This document shows, piece by piece, positions 35,120 through 49,468 of a stretch of DNA of 64,000 bases; the stretch's first letter is position 1; the number at the start of each line of letters is the position of its first letter. A model generated the notes under the pieces. That model was given only the letters and a program-made list of their open reading frames with translations. It had not been told where the DNA came from and ran no database searches. This DNA is from Dichetophora obliterata. Taxonomy: Eukaryota > Arthropoda > Insecta > Diptera > Sciomyzidae. The stretch is taken from assembly GCA_963920525.1 (NCBI GenBank), contig OY986436.1, positions 14,583,467 through 14,647,466 of the forward strand, in the 5' to 3' direction. The translations under genes were made by a program, and so were the position numbers.

Positions 35120-36721
35120 GTTGTAGAACACTTTTTGGAGTGGAAGCTGGCCAAAAACATGTGCTTTTTCCGTCATAACTCCCAAACCATACATCCTACA
35201 AGGACGATTTATACACCAAATTGTTTCTAATACATATATACACAAGACTGCAAATTCAGAAAAAAGTTTTCTGGAATTTGATTTTTTTTCAAGAATCTTA
35301 TTTAAAAATTTTTACATGAATCATAGTTTTTGACGTGGTTTTGTGCGATTTTTTTGATTTTTTAGCCATAACTTCTAAACCATACATCATAAAAGGACGA
35401 TTTATGCATCAAAATGTTCCTTAAGCTACTGCCCACAAGACTGTATCCTTAAAATAATTTTAAAAATTAGATTTCATGTTAATTTCATGTGCCCTTTTTT
35501 GTCAATTTTTATTTTTTTTATTTATTTTCTAAAATAAAAACTACATATCAGATAAGGACGATTCATGCATTAAAATGAGCACCAGGTCCTCGTCCTTAAG
35601 AAGAAATACTCCTTTGTCCAAATGCCGTTTGCTCTATCTCTTGTAGTTTAGGAGTTGTAGAACACTTTTTGGAGTGGAAGCTGGCCAAAAACATGTGCTT
35701 TTTCCGTCATAACTCCCAAACCATACATCCTACAAGGACGATTTATACACCAAATTGTTTCTAATACATATATACACAAGACTGCATATTCAGAAAAAAG
35801 TTTTCTGGAATTTGATTTTTTTTCAAGAATCTTATTTAAAATTTTTTACATGAATCATAGTTTTTGACGTGGTTTTGTGCGTTTTTTTTGAATTTTTAGC
35901 CATAACTTCTAAACCGTACAACATAAAAGAACGATTTATGCATCAAAATGTTCCTTAAGCTACTACCCACAAGACTGTATCCTTAAAATAATTTTAAAAA
36001 TTAGATTTCATGTTAATTTCATGTGCCCTTTTTTGTCAATTTTTATTTTTTTTATTTATTTTCTAAAATAAAAACTACATATCAGATAAGGACGATTCAT
36101 GCATTAAAATGAGCACCAGGTCCTCGTCCTTAAGAAGGGATACTCCTTTGTCTAAATGCCGTTTGCTCTATCTCTTGTAGTTTAGGAGTTGTAGAACACT
36201 TTTTGGAGTGGAAGCTGGCCAAAAACATGAGCTTTTTCCGTCATAACTCCCAAACCATACATCCTACAAGGACGATTTATACACCATATTGTTTCTAATA
36301 CATACATACACAAGACTGCATATTCAGAAAAAAGTTTTCTGGAATTTGATTTTTTTTTCAAGAATCTTAGTTAAAATTTTGTACATGAATCATAGTTTTT
36401 GACGTGGTTTTGTGCGATTTTTTGATTTTTTAGCCATAACTTCTAAACCATACATCATAAAAGGACGATTTATGCATCAAAATGTTCCTTAAGCTACTGC
36501 CCACAAGACTGTATCCTTAAAATAATTTTAAAAATTAGATTTCATGTTAATTTCATGTGCCCTTTTTTGTCAATTTTTATTTTTTTTATTTATTTTCTAA
36601 AATAAAAACTAAATAACAGATAAGGACGATTCATGCATTAAAATGAGCACCAGGTCCTCGTCCTTAAGAAGGGATACTCCTTTGTCCAAATGCCGTTTGC
36701 TCTATCTCTTGTAGTTTAGGA
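35120..36721 (+). repeat. Trimer HOR copy 1 (M67-M69, 1,602 bp)
   Basis: Anchors 35120, 35654, 36188, each 534 bp apart. Marks: M67 ACTGCAAATTCAG, M68 preceded by AAGAAGAAATAC with CGTTTTTTTTGAATTTTTAG, M69 preceded by GTCTAAATGCC with CATGAGCTTTTTCC and CATACATACAC. Copy 1 alone has CACCATATTG. Confidence 0.9.
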
Positions 36722-38323
36722 GTTGTAGAACACTTTTTGGAGTGGAAGCTGGCCAAAAACATGTGCTTTTTCCGTCATAACTCCCAAACCATACATCCTA
36801 CAAGGACGATTTATACACCAAATTGTTTCTAATACATATATACACAAGACTGCAAATTCAGAAAAAAGTTTTCTGGAATTTGATTTTTTTTCAAGAATCT
36901 TATTTAAAAATTTTTACATGAATCATAGTTTTTGACGTGGTTTTGTGCGATTTTTTTGATTTTTTAGCCATAACTTCTAAACCATACATCATAAAAGGAC
37001 GATTTATGCATCAAAATGTTCCTTAAGCTACTGCCCACAAGACTGTATCCTTAAAATAATTTTAAAAATTAGATTTCATGTTAATTTCATGTGCCCTTTT
37101 TTGTCAATTTTTATTTTTTTTATTTATTTTCTAAAATAAAAACTACATATCAGATAAGGACGATTCATGCATTAAAATGAGCACCAGGTCCTCGTCCTTA
37201 AGAAGAAATACTCCTTTGTCCAAATGCCGTTTGCTCTATCTCTTGTAGTTTAGGAGTTGTAGAACACTTTTTGGAGTGGAAGCTGGCCAAAAACATGTGC
37301 TTTTTCCGTCATAACTCCCAAACCATACATCCTACAAGGACGATTTATACACCAAATTGTTTCTAATACATATATACACAAGACTGCATATTCAGAAAAA
37401 AGTTTTCTGGAATTTGATTTTTTTTCAAGAATCTTATTTAAAATTTTTTACATGAATCATAGTTTTTGACGTGGTTTTGTGCGTTTTTTTTGAATTTTTA
37501 GCCATAACTTCTAAACCGTACAACATAAAAGAACGATTTATGCATCAAAATGTTCCTTAAGCTACTACCCACAAGACTGTATCCTTAAAATAATTTTAAA
37601 AATTAGATTTCATGTTAATTTCATGTGCCCTTTTTTGTCAATTTTTATTTTTTTTATTTATTTTCTAAAATAAAAACTACATATCAGATAAGGACGATTC
37701 ATGCATTAAAATGAGCACCAGGTCCTCGTCCTTAAGAAGGGATACTCCTTTGTCTAAATGCCGTTTGCTCTATCTCTTGTAGTTTAGGAGTTGTAGAACA
37801 CTTTTTGGAGTGGAAGCTGGCCAAAAACATGAGCTTTTTCCGTCATAACTCCCAAACCATACATCCTACAAGGACGATTTATACACCAAATTGTTTCTAA
37901 TACATACATACACAAGACTGCATATTCAGAAAAAAGTTTTCTGGAATTTGATTTTTTTTTCAAGAATCTTAGTTAAAATTTTGTACATGAATCATTGTTT
38001 TTGACGTGGTTTTGTGCGATTTTTTGATTTTTTAGCCATAACTTCTAAACCATACATCATAAAAGGACGATTTATGCATCAAAATGTTCCTTAAGCTACT
38101 GCCCACAAGACTGTATCCTTAAAATAATTTTAAAAATTAGATTTCATGTTAATTTCATGTGCCCTTTTTTGTCAATTTTTATTTTTTTTATTTATTTTCT
38201 AAAATAAAAACTAAATAACAGATAAGGACGATTCATGCATTAAAATGAGCACCAGGTCCTCGTCCTTAAGAAGGGATACTCCTTTGTCCAAATGCCGTTT
38301 GCTCTATCTCTTGTAGTTTAGGA
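36722..38323 (+). repeat. Trimer HOR copy 2 (M70-M72, 1,602 bp)
   Basis: Anchors 36722, 37256, 37790. All marks of copy 1 recur at exactly +1602. A private change is AATCATTGTTTT near 37991. Confidence 0.9.
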
Positions 38324-39931
38324 GTTGTAGAACACTTTTTGGAGTGGAAGCTGGCCAAAAACATGTGCTTTTTCCGTCATAACTCCCAAACCATACATCC
38401 TACAAGGACGATTTATACACCAAATTGTTTCTAATACATATATACACAAGACTGCAAATTCAGAAAAAAGTTTTCTGGAATTTGATTTTTTTTCAAGAAT
38501 CTTATTTAAAAATTTTTACATGAATCATAGTTTTTGACGTGGTTTTGTGCGATTTTTTTGATTTTTTAGCCATAACTTCTAAACCATACATCATAAAAGG
38601 ACGATTTATGCATCAAAATGTTCCTTAAGCTACTGCCCACAAGACTGTATCCTTAAAATAATTTTAAAAATTAGATTTCATGTTAATTTCATGTGCCCTT
38701 TTTTGTCAATTTTTATTTTTTTTATTTATTTTCTAAAATAAAAACTACATATCAGATAAGGACGATTCATGCATTAAAATGAGCACCAGGTCCTCGTCCT
38801 TAAGAAGAAATACTCCTTTGTCCAAATGCCGTTTGCTCTATCTCTTGTAGTTTAGGAGTTGTAGAACACTTTTTGGAGTGGAAGCTGGCCAAAAACATGT
38901 GCTTTTTCCGTCATAACTCCCAAACCATACATCCTACAAGGACGATTTATACACCAAATTGTTTCTAATACATATATACACAAGACTGCATATTCAGAAA
39001 AAAGTTTTCTGGAATTTGATTTTTTTTCAAGAATCTTATTTAAAATTTTTTACATGAATCATAGTTTTTGACGTGGTTTTGTGCGTTTTTTTTGAATTTT
39101 TAGCCATAACTTCTAAACCGTACAACATAAAAGAACGATTTATGCATCAAAATGTTCCTTAAGCTACTACCCACAAGACTGTATCCTTAAAATAATTTTA
39201 AAAATTAGATTTCATGTTAATTTCATGTGCCCTTTTTTGTCAATTTTTATTTTTTTTATTTATTTTCTAAAATAAAAACTACATATCAGATAAGGACGAT
39301 TCATGCATTAAAATGAGCACCAGGTCCTCGTCCTTAAGAAGGGATACTCCTTTGTCTAAATGCCGTTTGCTCTATCTCTTGTAGTTTAGGAGTTGTAGAA
39401 CACTTTTTGGAGTGGAAGCTGGCCAAAAACATGAGCTTTTTCCGTCATAACTCCCAAACCATACATCCTACAAGGACGATTTATACACCAAATTGTTTCT
39501 AATACATACATACACAAGACTGCATATTCAGAAAAAAGTTTTCTGGAATTTGATTTTTTTTTCAAGAATCTTAGTTAAAATTTTGTACATGAATCATAGT
39601 TTTTGACGTGGTTTTGTGCGATTTTTTGATTTTTTAGCCATAACTTCTAAACCATACATCATAAAAGGACGATTTATGCATCAAAATGTTCCTTAAGCTA
39701 CTGCCCACAAGACTGTATCCTTAAAATAATTAGATTAGATTAAATTAGATTTCATGTTAATTTCATGTGCCCTTTTTTGTCAATTTTTATTTTTTTTATT
39801 TATTTTCTAAAATAAAAACTACATATCAGATAAGGACGATTCATGCATTTAAATGAGCACCAGGTCCTCGTCCTTAAGTAGGGTAACTTCTTTGTCCAAA
39901 TGCCGTTTGCTCTAGCTCTTGTAGTTTAGGA
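38324..39931 (+). repeat. Trimer HOR copy 3 (M73-M75, 1,608 bp)
   Basis: Anchors 38324, 38858, 39392. Same marks at +1602. The third monomer is 540 bp because it carries the TTAGA-type replacement at 39730. Confidence 0.9.
39730..39749 (+). other. TTAGA-type replacement in M75
   Basis: TTAGATTAGATTAAATTAGA takes the place of the right half of the usual AT palindrome (+6 bp). The same 20 bases occur in M87 (46071-46090) and M94 (49806-49825) and nowhere else that I found. They are not a telomere repeat of the TTAGGG or TTTAGGG kind. Confidence 0.88.
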
Positions 39932-40396
39932 GTTGTAGAACACTTTTTGGAGTGGAAGCTGGCCAAAAACATGTGATTTTTCCGTCATAACTCCCAAACC
40001 ATACATCCTACAAGGACGATTTATACACCAAATTGTTTCTAATACATATATACACAAGACTGCATATTCAGAAAAAAGTTTTCTGGAATTTGATTTTTTT
40101 TCAAGAATCTTATTTAAAATTTTTTACATGAATCATAGTTTTTGACGTGGTTTTGTGCGATTTTTTTGATTTTTTAGCCATAACTTCTAAACCGTACATC
40201 ATAAAAGGACGATTTATGCATCAAAATGTTCCTTAAGCTACTGCCCACAAGACTGTATCCTTAAAATAATTTTAAAAATTAGATTTCATGTTAATTTCAT
40301 GTGCCCTTTTTTGTTAATTTTTATTTTTTTTATTAATTTTTTATTTATTTTATTTATTGTCCAAATGCCGTTTGCTCTATTTCTTGTCGTTTAGGA
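39932..40396 (+). repeat. Damaged monomer M76 (465 bp)
   Basis: About 69 bp shorter than normal. After TTTTTATTAATTTTTTATTT near 40330 the sequence jumps to TTTATTGTCCAAATGCC, so the subrepeat-3 box, the inverted repeat and CACCAGGTCCTCGTCC are all missing. AT-rich filler of about 25 bp stands at the break. This is the only monomer without subrepeat 3 that I saw. Confidence 0.88.
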
Positions 40397-42528
40397 GTTG
40401 TAGAACACTTTTTGGAGTGGAAGCTGGCCAAAAACATGTTTTTTTCCGTCATAACTCCCAAACCATACATCCTACAAGGACGATTTATACACCAAATTGT
40501 TTCTAATACATTTATACACAAGACTGCATATTCAGAAAAAAGTTTTCTGGAATTTGATTTTTTTTCAAGAATCTTGTTAAAATTTTGTACATGAATCATA
40601 GTTTTTGACGTGGTTTTGTGCGATTTTTTGATTTTTTAGCCATAACTTCTAAACCATACATCATAAAAGGACGATTTATGCATCAAAATGTTCCTTAAGC
40701 TACTGCCCACAAGACTGTATCCTTAAAATAATTTTAAAAATTAGATTTCATTATAATTTCATGTGCCCTTTTTTGTCAATTTTTATTTTTTTTATTTATT
40801 TTCTAAAATAAAAACTACATATCAGATAAGGACGATTCATGCATTAAAATGAGCACCAGGTCCTCGTCCTTAAGAAGGGATACTCCTTTGTCCAAATGCC
40901 GTTTGCTCTATCTCTTGTAGTTTAGGAGTTGTAGAACACTTTTTGGAGTGGAAGCTGGCCAAAAACATGTGCTTTTTCCGTCAAAACTCCCAAACCATAC
41001 ATCCTACAAGGACGATTTATACACCAAATTGTTTCTAATACATATATACACAAGACTGCATATTCAGAAAAAAGTTTTCTGGAATTTGATTTTTTTTCAA
41101 GAATCTTAGTTAAAATTTTGTACATGAATCATAGTTTTTGACGTGGTTTTGTGCGATTTTTTTGATTTTTTAGCCATAACTTCTAAACCATACATCATAA
41201 AAGGACGATTTATGCATTAAAATGTTCCTTAAGCTACTGCCCACAAGACTGTATCCTTAAAATAATTTTAAAAATTAGATTTCATGTTAATTTCATGTGC
41301 CCTTTTTTGTAAATTTTTATTTTTTTTATTTATTTTCTAAAATAAAAACTACATATCAGATAAGGACGATTCATGCATTTAAATGAGCACCAGGTCCTCG
41401 TCCTTAAGTAGGGTAACTTCTTTGTCCAAATGCCGTTTGCTCTATCTCTTATAGTTTAGGAGTTGTAGAACACTTTTTGGAGTGGAAGCTGGCCAAAAAC
41501 ATGTGCTTTTTCCGTCATAACTCCCAAACCATACATCCTACAAAGACGATTTATACACCAAATTGTTTTTAATACATATATACACAAGACTGCATATTCA
41601 GAAAAAAGTTTTCTGGAATTTGATTTTTTTCAAGAATCTTAGTTAAAATTTTTTACATGAATCATAGTTTTTGACGTGGTTTTGTGCGATTTTTTTGATT
41701 TTTTAGCCATAACTTCTAAACCATACATCATAAAAGGACGATTCATGCATCAAAATGTTTCTTAAGCTACTGCCCACAAGATTGTATCCTTAAAATAATT
41801 TTAAAAATTAGATTTCATGTTAATTTCATGTGCCCTTTTTTGTCAATTTTTATTTTTTTTATTTATTTTCTAAAATAAAAACTACATATTAGATAAGGAC
41901 GATTCATGCATTAAAATGAGCACCAGGTCCTCGTCCTTAAGAAGGAATACTCCTTTGTCCAAATGCCGTTTGCTCTATCTCTTGTAGCTTAGGAGTTGTA
42001 GAACACTTTTTGGAGTGGAAGCTGGCCAAAAACATGTGCTTTTTCCGTCATAACTCCCAAACCATACATCCTACATGGACGATTTATACATCAAATTGTT
42101 TCTAATACATATATACACAAGACTGCATATTCAGAAAAAAGTTTTCTGGAATTTGATTTTTTTCAAGAATCTTATTTAAAATTTTTTACATGAATCATAG
42201 TTTTTGACGTGGTTTTGTGCGATTTTTTTGATTTTTTAGCCATAACTTCTAAACCGTACATCATAAAAGGACGATTTATGCATCAAAATGTTTCTTAAGC
42301 TACTGCCCACAAGACTGTATCCTTCAAATAATTTTAAAAATTAGATTTCATGTTAATTTAATGTGCCCTTTTTTGTCAATTTTTATTTTTTTTTATTTAT
42401 TTTCTAAAATAAAAACTACATATCAGATAAGGACGATTCATGCATTTAAATGAGCACCAGGTCCTCGTCCTTAAGTAGGGTAACTTCTTTGTCCAAATGC
42501 CGTTTGCTCTATCTCTTGTAGTTTAGGA

Positions 42529-43596
42529 GTTGTAGAACACTTTTTGGAGTGGAAGCTGGCCAAAAACATGTTTTTTTCCGTCATAACTCCCAAACCATAC
42601 ATCCTACAAGGACGATTTATACACCAAATTGTTTCTAATACATATATACACAAGACTGCATATTCAGAAAAAAGTTTTCTGGAAATTGATTTTTTTTCAA
42701 GAATCTTATTTAAAATTTTTTACATGAATCATAGTTTTTGACGTGGTTTTGTGCGATTTTTTTGATTTTTTAGCCATAACTTCTAAACCGTACATCATAA
42801 AAGGACGATTTATGCATCAAAATGTTCCTTAAGCTACTGCCCACAAGACTGTATCCTTCAAATAATTTTAAAAATTAGATTTCATGTTAATTTAATGTGC
42901 CCTTTTTTGTCAATTTTTATTTTTTTTATTTATTTTCTAAAATAAAAACTACATATCAGATAAGGACGATTCATGCATTAAAATGAGCACCAGGTCCTCG
43001 TCCTTAAGAAAGAATAATCCTTTGTCCAAATGCCGTTTGCTCTATCTCTTGTAGCTTAGGAGTTGTAGAACATTTTTTGGAGTGGAAGCTGGCCAAAAAC
43101 ATGTGCTTTTTCCGTCATAACTCCCAAACCATACATCCTACATGGACGATTTATACACCATATTGTTTCTAATACATATATACACAAGACTGCATATTCA
43201 GAAAAAAGTTTTCTGGAATTTGATTTTTTTTCAAGAATCTTATTTAAAATTTTTTACATGAATCATAGTTTTTGACGTGGTTTTGTGCGATTTTTTTGAT
43301 TTTTTAGCCATAACTTCTAAACCGTACATCATAAAAGGACGATTTATGCATCAAAATGTTCCTTAAGCTACTGCCCATAAGACTGTATCCTTCAAATAAT
43401 TTTAAAAATTAGATTTCATGTTAATTTCATGTGCCCTTTTTTGTCAATTTTAATTTTTTTTTATTTATTTTCTAAAATAAAAACTACATATCAGATAAGG
43501 ATGATTCATGCATTTAAATGAGCACCAGGTCCTCGTCCTTAAGTAGGGTAACTTCTTTGTCCAAATGCCGTTTGCTCTATCTCTTGTAGTTTAGGA
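42529..43596 (+). repeat. Dimer HOR copy 1 (M81-M82, 1,068 bp)
   Basis: A GGAAATTG monomer followed by a TAGCTTAGG/CTACATGGACG monomer. The pair recurs as M85-M86. Confidence 0.75.
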
Positions 43597-44664
43597 GTTG
43601 TAGAACACTTTTTGGAGTGGAAGCTGGCCAAAAACATGTGCTTTTTCCGTCAAAACTCCCAAACCATACATCCTACAAGGACGATTTATACACCAAATTG
43701 TTTTTAATACATATATACACAAGACTGCATATTCAGAAAAAAGTTTTCTGGAATTTGATTTTTTTTCAAGAATCTTAGTTAAAATTTTGTACATGAATCA
43801 TAGTTTTTGACGTGGTTTTGTGCGATTTTTTTGATTTTTTAGCCATAACTTCTAAACCATACATCATAAAAGGACGATTTATGCATCAAAATGTTCCTTA
43901 AGCTACTGTTCACAAGACTGTATCCTTAAAATAATTTTAAAAATTAGATTTCATGTTAATTTCATGTGCCCTTTTTTGTCAATTTTTATTTTTTTTATTT
44001 ATTTTCTAAAATAAAAACTACATATCAGATAAGGACGATTCATGCATTTAAATGAGCACCAGGTCCTCGTCCTTAAGTAGGGTAACTTCTTTGTCCAAAT
44101 GCCGTTTGCTCTATCTCTTATAGTTTAGGAGTTGTAGAACACTTTTTGGAGTGGAAGCTGGCCAAAAACATGTGCTTTTTCCGTCATAACTCCCAAACCA
44201 TACATCCTACAAGGACGATTTATACACCAAATTGTTTCTAATACATATATACACAAGACTGCATATTCAGAAAAAAGTTTTCTGGAATTTGATTTTTTTT
44301 CAAGAATCTTATTTAAAAATTTTTACATGAATCATAGTTTTTGACGTGGTTTTGTGCGATTCTTTTCATTTTTTAGCCATAACTTCTAAACCATACATCA
44401 TAAAAGGACGATTTATGCATCAAAATGTTCCTTAAGCTACTGCCCACAAGACTGTATCCTTAAAATAATTTTAAAAATTAGATTTCATGTTAATTTCATG
44501 TGCCCTTTTTTGTCAATTTTTATTTTTTTTATTTATTTTCTAAAATAAAAACTACATATCAGATAAGGACGATTCATGCATTTAAATGAGCACCAGGTCC
44601 TCGTCCTTAAGTAGGGTAACTTCTTTGTCCAAATGCCGTTTGCTCTATCTCTTGTAGTTTAGGA

Positions 44665-45733
44665 GTTGTAGAACACTTTTTGGAGTGGAAGCTGGCCAAA
44701 AACATGTGCTTTTTCCGTCATAACTCCCAAACCATACATCCTACAAGGACGATTTATACACCAAATTGTTTCTAATACATATATACACAAGACTGCATAT
44801 TCAGAAAAAATTTTTCTGGAAATTGATTTTTTTTCAAGAATCTTATTTAAAATTTTTTACATGAATCATAGTTTTTGACGTGGTTTTGTGCGATTTTTTT
44901 GATTTTTTAGCCATAACTTCTAAACCGTACATCATAAAAGGACGATTTATGCATCAAAATGTTCCTTAAGCTACTGCCCACAAGACTGTATCCTTAAAAT
45001 AATTTTAAAAATTAGATTTCATGTTAATTTAATGTGCCCTTTTTTGTCAATTTTTATTTTTTTTATTTATTTTCTAAAATAAAAACTACATATCAGATAA
45101 AGACGATTCATGCATTAAAATGAGCACCAGGTCCTCGTCCTTAAGAAAGAATACTCCTTTGTCCAAATGCCGTTTGCTCTATCTCTTGTAGCTTAGGAGT
45201 TGTAGAACACTTTTTGGAGTGGAAGCTGGCCAAAAACATGTGCTTTTTCCGTCATAACTCCCAAACCATACATCCTACATGGACGATTTATACACCAAAT
45301 TGTTTCTAATACATATATACACAAGACTGCATATTCAGAAAAAAGTTTTCTGGAATTTGATTTTTTTTCAAGAATCTTATTTAAAATTTTTTACATGAAT
45401 CATAGTTTTTGACGTGGTTTTGTGCGATTTTTTTGATTTTTTAGCCATAACTTCTTAACCGTACATCATAAAAGGACGATTTATGCATCAAAATGTTCCT
45501 TAAGCTACTGCCCACAAGATTGTATCCTTCAAATAATTTTAAAAATTAGATTTCATGTTAATTTCATGTGCCCTTTTTTGTCAATTTTAATTTTTTTTTA
45601 TTTATTTTCTAAAATAAAAACTACATATCAGATAAGGACGATTCATGCATTTAAATGAGCACCAGGTCCTCGTCCTTAAGTAGGGTAACTTCTTTGTCCA
45701 AATGCCGTTTGCTCTATCTCTTGTAGTTTAGGA
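44665..45733 (+). repeat. Dimer HOR copy 2 (M85-M86, 1,069 bp)
   Basis: Same order of marks as M81-M82, at an offset of about 2136. M85 has the normal CATGTGCTTTTTCC where M81 has CATGTTTTTTTCC. Confidence 0.75.
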
Positions 45734-48700
45734 GTTGTAGAACACTTTTTGGAGTGGAAGCTGGCCAAAAACATGTTTTTTTTCCGTCATAACTCCCAAA
45801 CCATACATCCTACAAGGACGATTTATACACCAAATTGTTTCTAATACATATATACACAAGACTGCATATTCAGAAAAAAGTTTTCTGGAAATTGATTTTT
45901 TTCAAGAATCTTATTTAAAATTTTTTACATGAATCATAGTTTTTGACGTGGTTTTGTGCGATTTTTTTGATTTTTTAGCCATAACTTCTAAACCGTACAT
46001 CATAAAAGGACGATTTATGCATCAAAATGTTCCTTAAGCTACTGCCCACAAGACTGTATCCTTAAAATAATTAGATTAGATTAAATTAGATTTCATGTTA
46101 ATTTAATGTGCCCTTTTTTGTCAATTTTTATTTTTTTTATTTATTTTCTAAAATAAAAACTACATATCAGATAAGGACGATTCATGCATTAAAATGAGCA
46201 CCAGGTCCTCGTCCTTAAGAAAGAATACTCCTTTGTCCAAATGCCGTTTGCTCTATCTCTTGTAGCTTAGGAGTTGTAGAACACTTTTTGGAGTGGAAGC
46301 TGGCCAAAAACATGTGCTTTTTCCGTCATAACTCCCAAACCATACATCCTACAAGGACGATTTATACACCAAATTGTTTCTAATACATATATACACAAGA
46401 CTGCATATTCAGAAAAAAGTTTCCTGGAATTTGATTTTTTTCAAGAATCTTAGTTAAATTTTTTACATGAATCATAGTTTTTGACGTGGTTTTTTGCTTT
46501 TTTTTTATTTTTTAGCCATAACTTCTAAACCATACATCATAAATGGACGATTTATGCATCAAAATGTTCCTTAAGCTACTGTTCACAAGACTGTATCCTT
46601 AAAATAATTTTAAAAATTAAATTTCATGTTAATTTCATGTGCCCTTTTTTGTCAATTTTTATTTTTTTTATTTATTTTCTAAAATAAAAACTACATATCA
46701 GATAAGGACGATTCATGCATTAAAATGAGCACCAGGTCCTCGTCCTTAAGAAAGAATACTCCTTTGTCCAAATGCCGTTTGCTCTATCTCTTGTAGCTTA
46801 GGAGTTGTAGAACACTTTTTGGAGTGGAAGCTGGCCAAAAACATGTGCTTTTTCCGTCATAACTCCCAAACCATACATCCTACATGGACGATTTATACAC
46901 CAAATTGTTTCTAATACATATATACACAAGACTGCATATTCAGAAAAAAGTTTTCTGGAATTTGATTTTTTTTCAAGAATCTTATTTAAAATTTTTTACA
47001 TGAATCATAGTTTTTGACGTGGTTTTGTGCGATTTTTTTGATTTTTTAGCCATAACTTCTAAACCGTACATCATAAAAGGACGATTTATGCATCAAAATG
47101 TTCCTTAAGCTACTGCCCACAAGACTGTATCCTTAAAATAATTTTAAAAATTAGATTTCATGTTAATTTCATGTGCCCTTTTTTGTCAATTTTTATTTTT
47201 TTTATTTATTTTCTAAAATAAAAACTACATATCAGATAAGGACGATTCATGCATTAAAATGAGCACCAGGTCCACGTCCTTAAGAAGGAATACTCCTTTG
47301 TCCAAATGCCGTTTGCTCTATCTCTTGTAGTTTAGGAGTTGTAGAACACTTTTTGGAGTGGAAGCTTGCCAAAAACATGTGCTTTTTCCGTCATAACTCC
47401 CAAACCATACATCCTACAAGGACGATTTATACACCAAATTGTTTCTAATACATATATACACAAGACTGCATATTCAGAAAAAAGTTTCCTGGAATTTGAT
47501 TTTTTTCAAGAATCTTAGTTAAATTTTTTACATGAATCATAGTTTTTGACGTGGTTTTTTGCTTTTTTTTTATTTTTTAGCCATAACTTCTAAACCATAC
47601 ATCATAAATGGACGATTTATGCATCAAAATGTTCCTTAAGCTACTGTTCACAAGACTGTGTCCTTAAAATAATTTTAAAAATTAGATTTCATGTTAATTT
47701 CATGTGCCCTTTTTTGTCAATTTTTATTTTTTTTATTTATTTTCTAAAATAAAAACTACATAACAGATAAGGACGATTCATGCATTTAAATGAGCACCAG
47801 GTCCTCGTCCTTAAGAAGGGTTACTTCTTTGTCCAAATGCCGTTTGCTCTATCTCTTGTAGTTTAGGAGTTGTAGAACACTTTTTGGAGTGGAAGCTGGC
47901 CAAAAACATGTTCTTTTTCCGTCATAACTCCCAAACCATACATCCTACAAGGACGATTTATACACCAAATTGTTTATAATACATATATAAACAAGACTGC
48001 ATATTCAGAAAAAAGTTTTCTGGAATTTGATTTTTTTCAAGAATCTTAGTTAAAATTTTTTACATGAATCATAGTTTTTGACGTGGTTTTTTGCGATTTT
48101 TTTGATTTTTTAGCCATAACTTCTAAACCATACATCATAAAAGGACGATTTATGCATCAAAATGTTCCTTAAGCTACTGCCCACAAGACTGTATCCTTAA
48201 AATAATTTTAAAAATTAGATTTCATATTAATTTCATGTGCCCTTTTTTGTCAATTTTTATTTTTTTTTATTTATTTTCTAAAATAAAAACTACATAACAG
48301 ATAAGGACAATTCATGCATTTAAATGAGCACCAGGTCCTCGTCCTTAAGAAGGGATACTCCTTTGTCCAAATGCCGTTTGCTCTATCTCTTGTAGTTTAG
48401 GAGTTGTAGAACACTTTTTGGAGTGGAAGCTGGCCAAAAACATGTGCTTTTTCCGTCATAACTCCCAAACCATACATCCTACAAGGACGATTTATACACC
48501 AAATTGTTTCTAATACATATATACACAAGACTGCATATTCAGAAAAAAGTTTTCTGGAATTTGATTTTTTTTCAAGAATCTTATTTAAAAATTTTTACAT
48601 GAATCATAGTTTTTGACGTGGTTTTGTGCGATTCTTTTGATTTTTTAGCCATAACTTCTAAACCATACATCATAAAAGGACGATTTATGCATCAAAATGT

Positions 48701-49468
48701 TCCTTAAGCTACTGCCCACAAGACTGTATCCTTAAAATAATTTTAAAAATTAGATTTCATGTTAATTTCATGTGCCCTTTTTTGTCAATTTTTATTTTTT
48801 TTATTTATTTTCTAAAATAAAAACTACATATCAGATAAGGACGATTCATGCATTTAAATGAGCACCAGGTCCTCGTCCTTAAGTAGGGTAACTTCTTTGT
48901 CCAAATGCCGTTTGCTCTATCTCTTGTAGTTTAGGAGTTGTAGAACACTTTTTGGAGTGGAAGCTGGCCAAAAACATGTGCTTTTTCCGTCATAACTCCC
49001 AAACCATACATCCTACAAGGACGATTTATACACCAAATTGTTTTTAATACATATATACACAAGACTGCATATTCAGAAAAAAGTTTCCTGGAATTTGATT
49101 TTTTCCAAGAATCTTAGTTAAATTTTTTACATGAATCATAGTTTTTGACGTGGTTTTTTGCGATTTTTTTGATTTTTTAGCCATAACTTCTAAACCATAC
49201 ATCATAAATGGACGATTTATGCATCAAAATGTTCCTTAAGCTACTGTTCACAAGACTGTATCCTTAAAATAATTTTAAAAATTAGATTTCATGTTAATTT
49301 CATGTGCCCTTTTTTGTCAATTTTTATTTTTTTTATTTATTTTCTAAAATAAAAACTACATATCAGATAAGGACGATTCATGCATTTAAATGAGCACCAG
49401 GTCCTCGTCCTTAAGTAGGGTAACTTCTTTGTCCAAATGCCGTTTGCTCTATCTCTTGTAGTTTAGGA
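45734..49468 (+). repeat. Heptamer HOR copy 1 (M87-M93, 3,735 bp)
   Basis: Anchors 45734, 46273, 46804, 47338, 47869, 48403, 48937; lengths 539, 531, 534, 531, 534, 534, 532. Marks: M87 CATG followed by eight T and the TTAGA-type replacement, M88 TTTCCTGG with TTGCTTTTTTTTT, M89 CTACATGGACG, M90 TTTCCTGG, M91 ATATATAAACAAG, M92 GATTCTTTTG, M93 TTTTTAATACAT. A private change is GAAGCTTGCC at 47362. Confidence 0.92.

Larger units (their letters stand above)
40397..45733 (+). repeat. Block F: varied monomers M77-M86
   Basis: Anchors 40397, 40928, 41462, 41995, 42529, 43062, 43597, 44131, 44665, 45199. Private substitutions are more frequent than in the left half. Recurring marks are CATGTTTTTTTCC (M77, M81), CTACATGGACG (M80, M82, M86), CCTTCAAATAAT (M80-M82, M86), GGAAATTG (M81, M85) and GTCAAAACTCC (M78, M83). 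M78-M79 match M83-M84 at an offset of 2669. M81-M82 match M85-M86. Confidence 0.8.

Noticed and set aside
40354..40599. Longest frame (81 residues, minus) in damaged monomer M77
   Set aside because: Opened by small indels in one degenerate monomer; absent elsewhere and unlike any protein I recognise.
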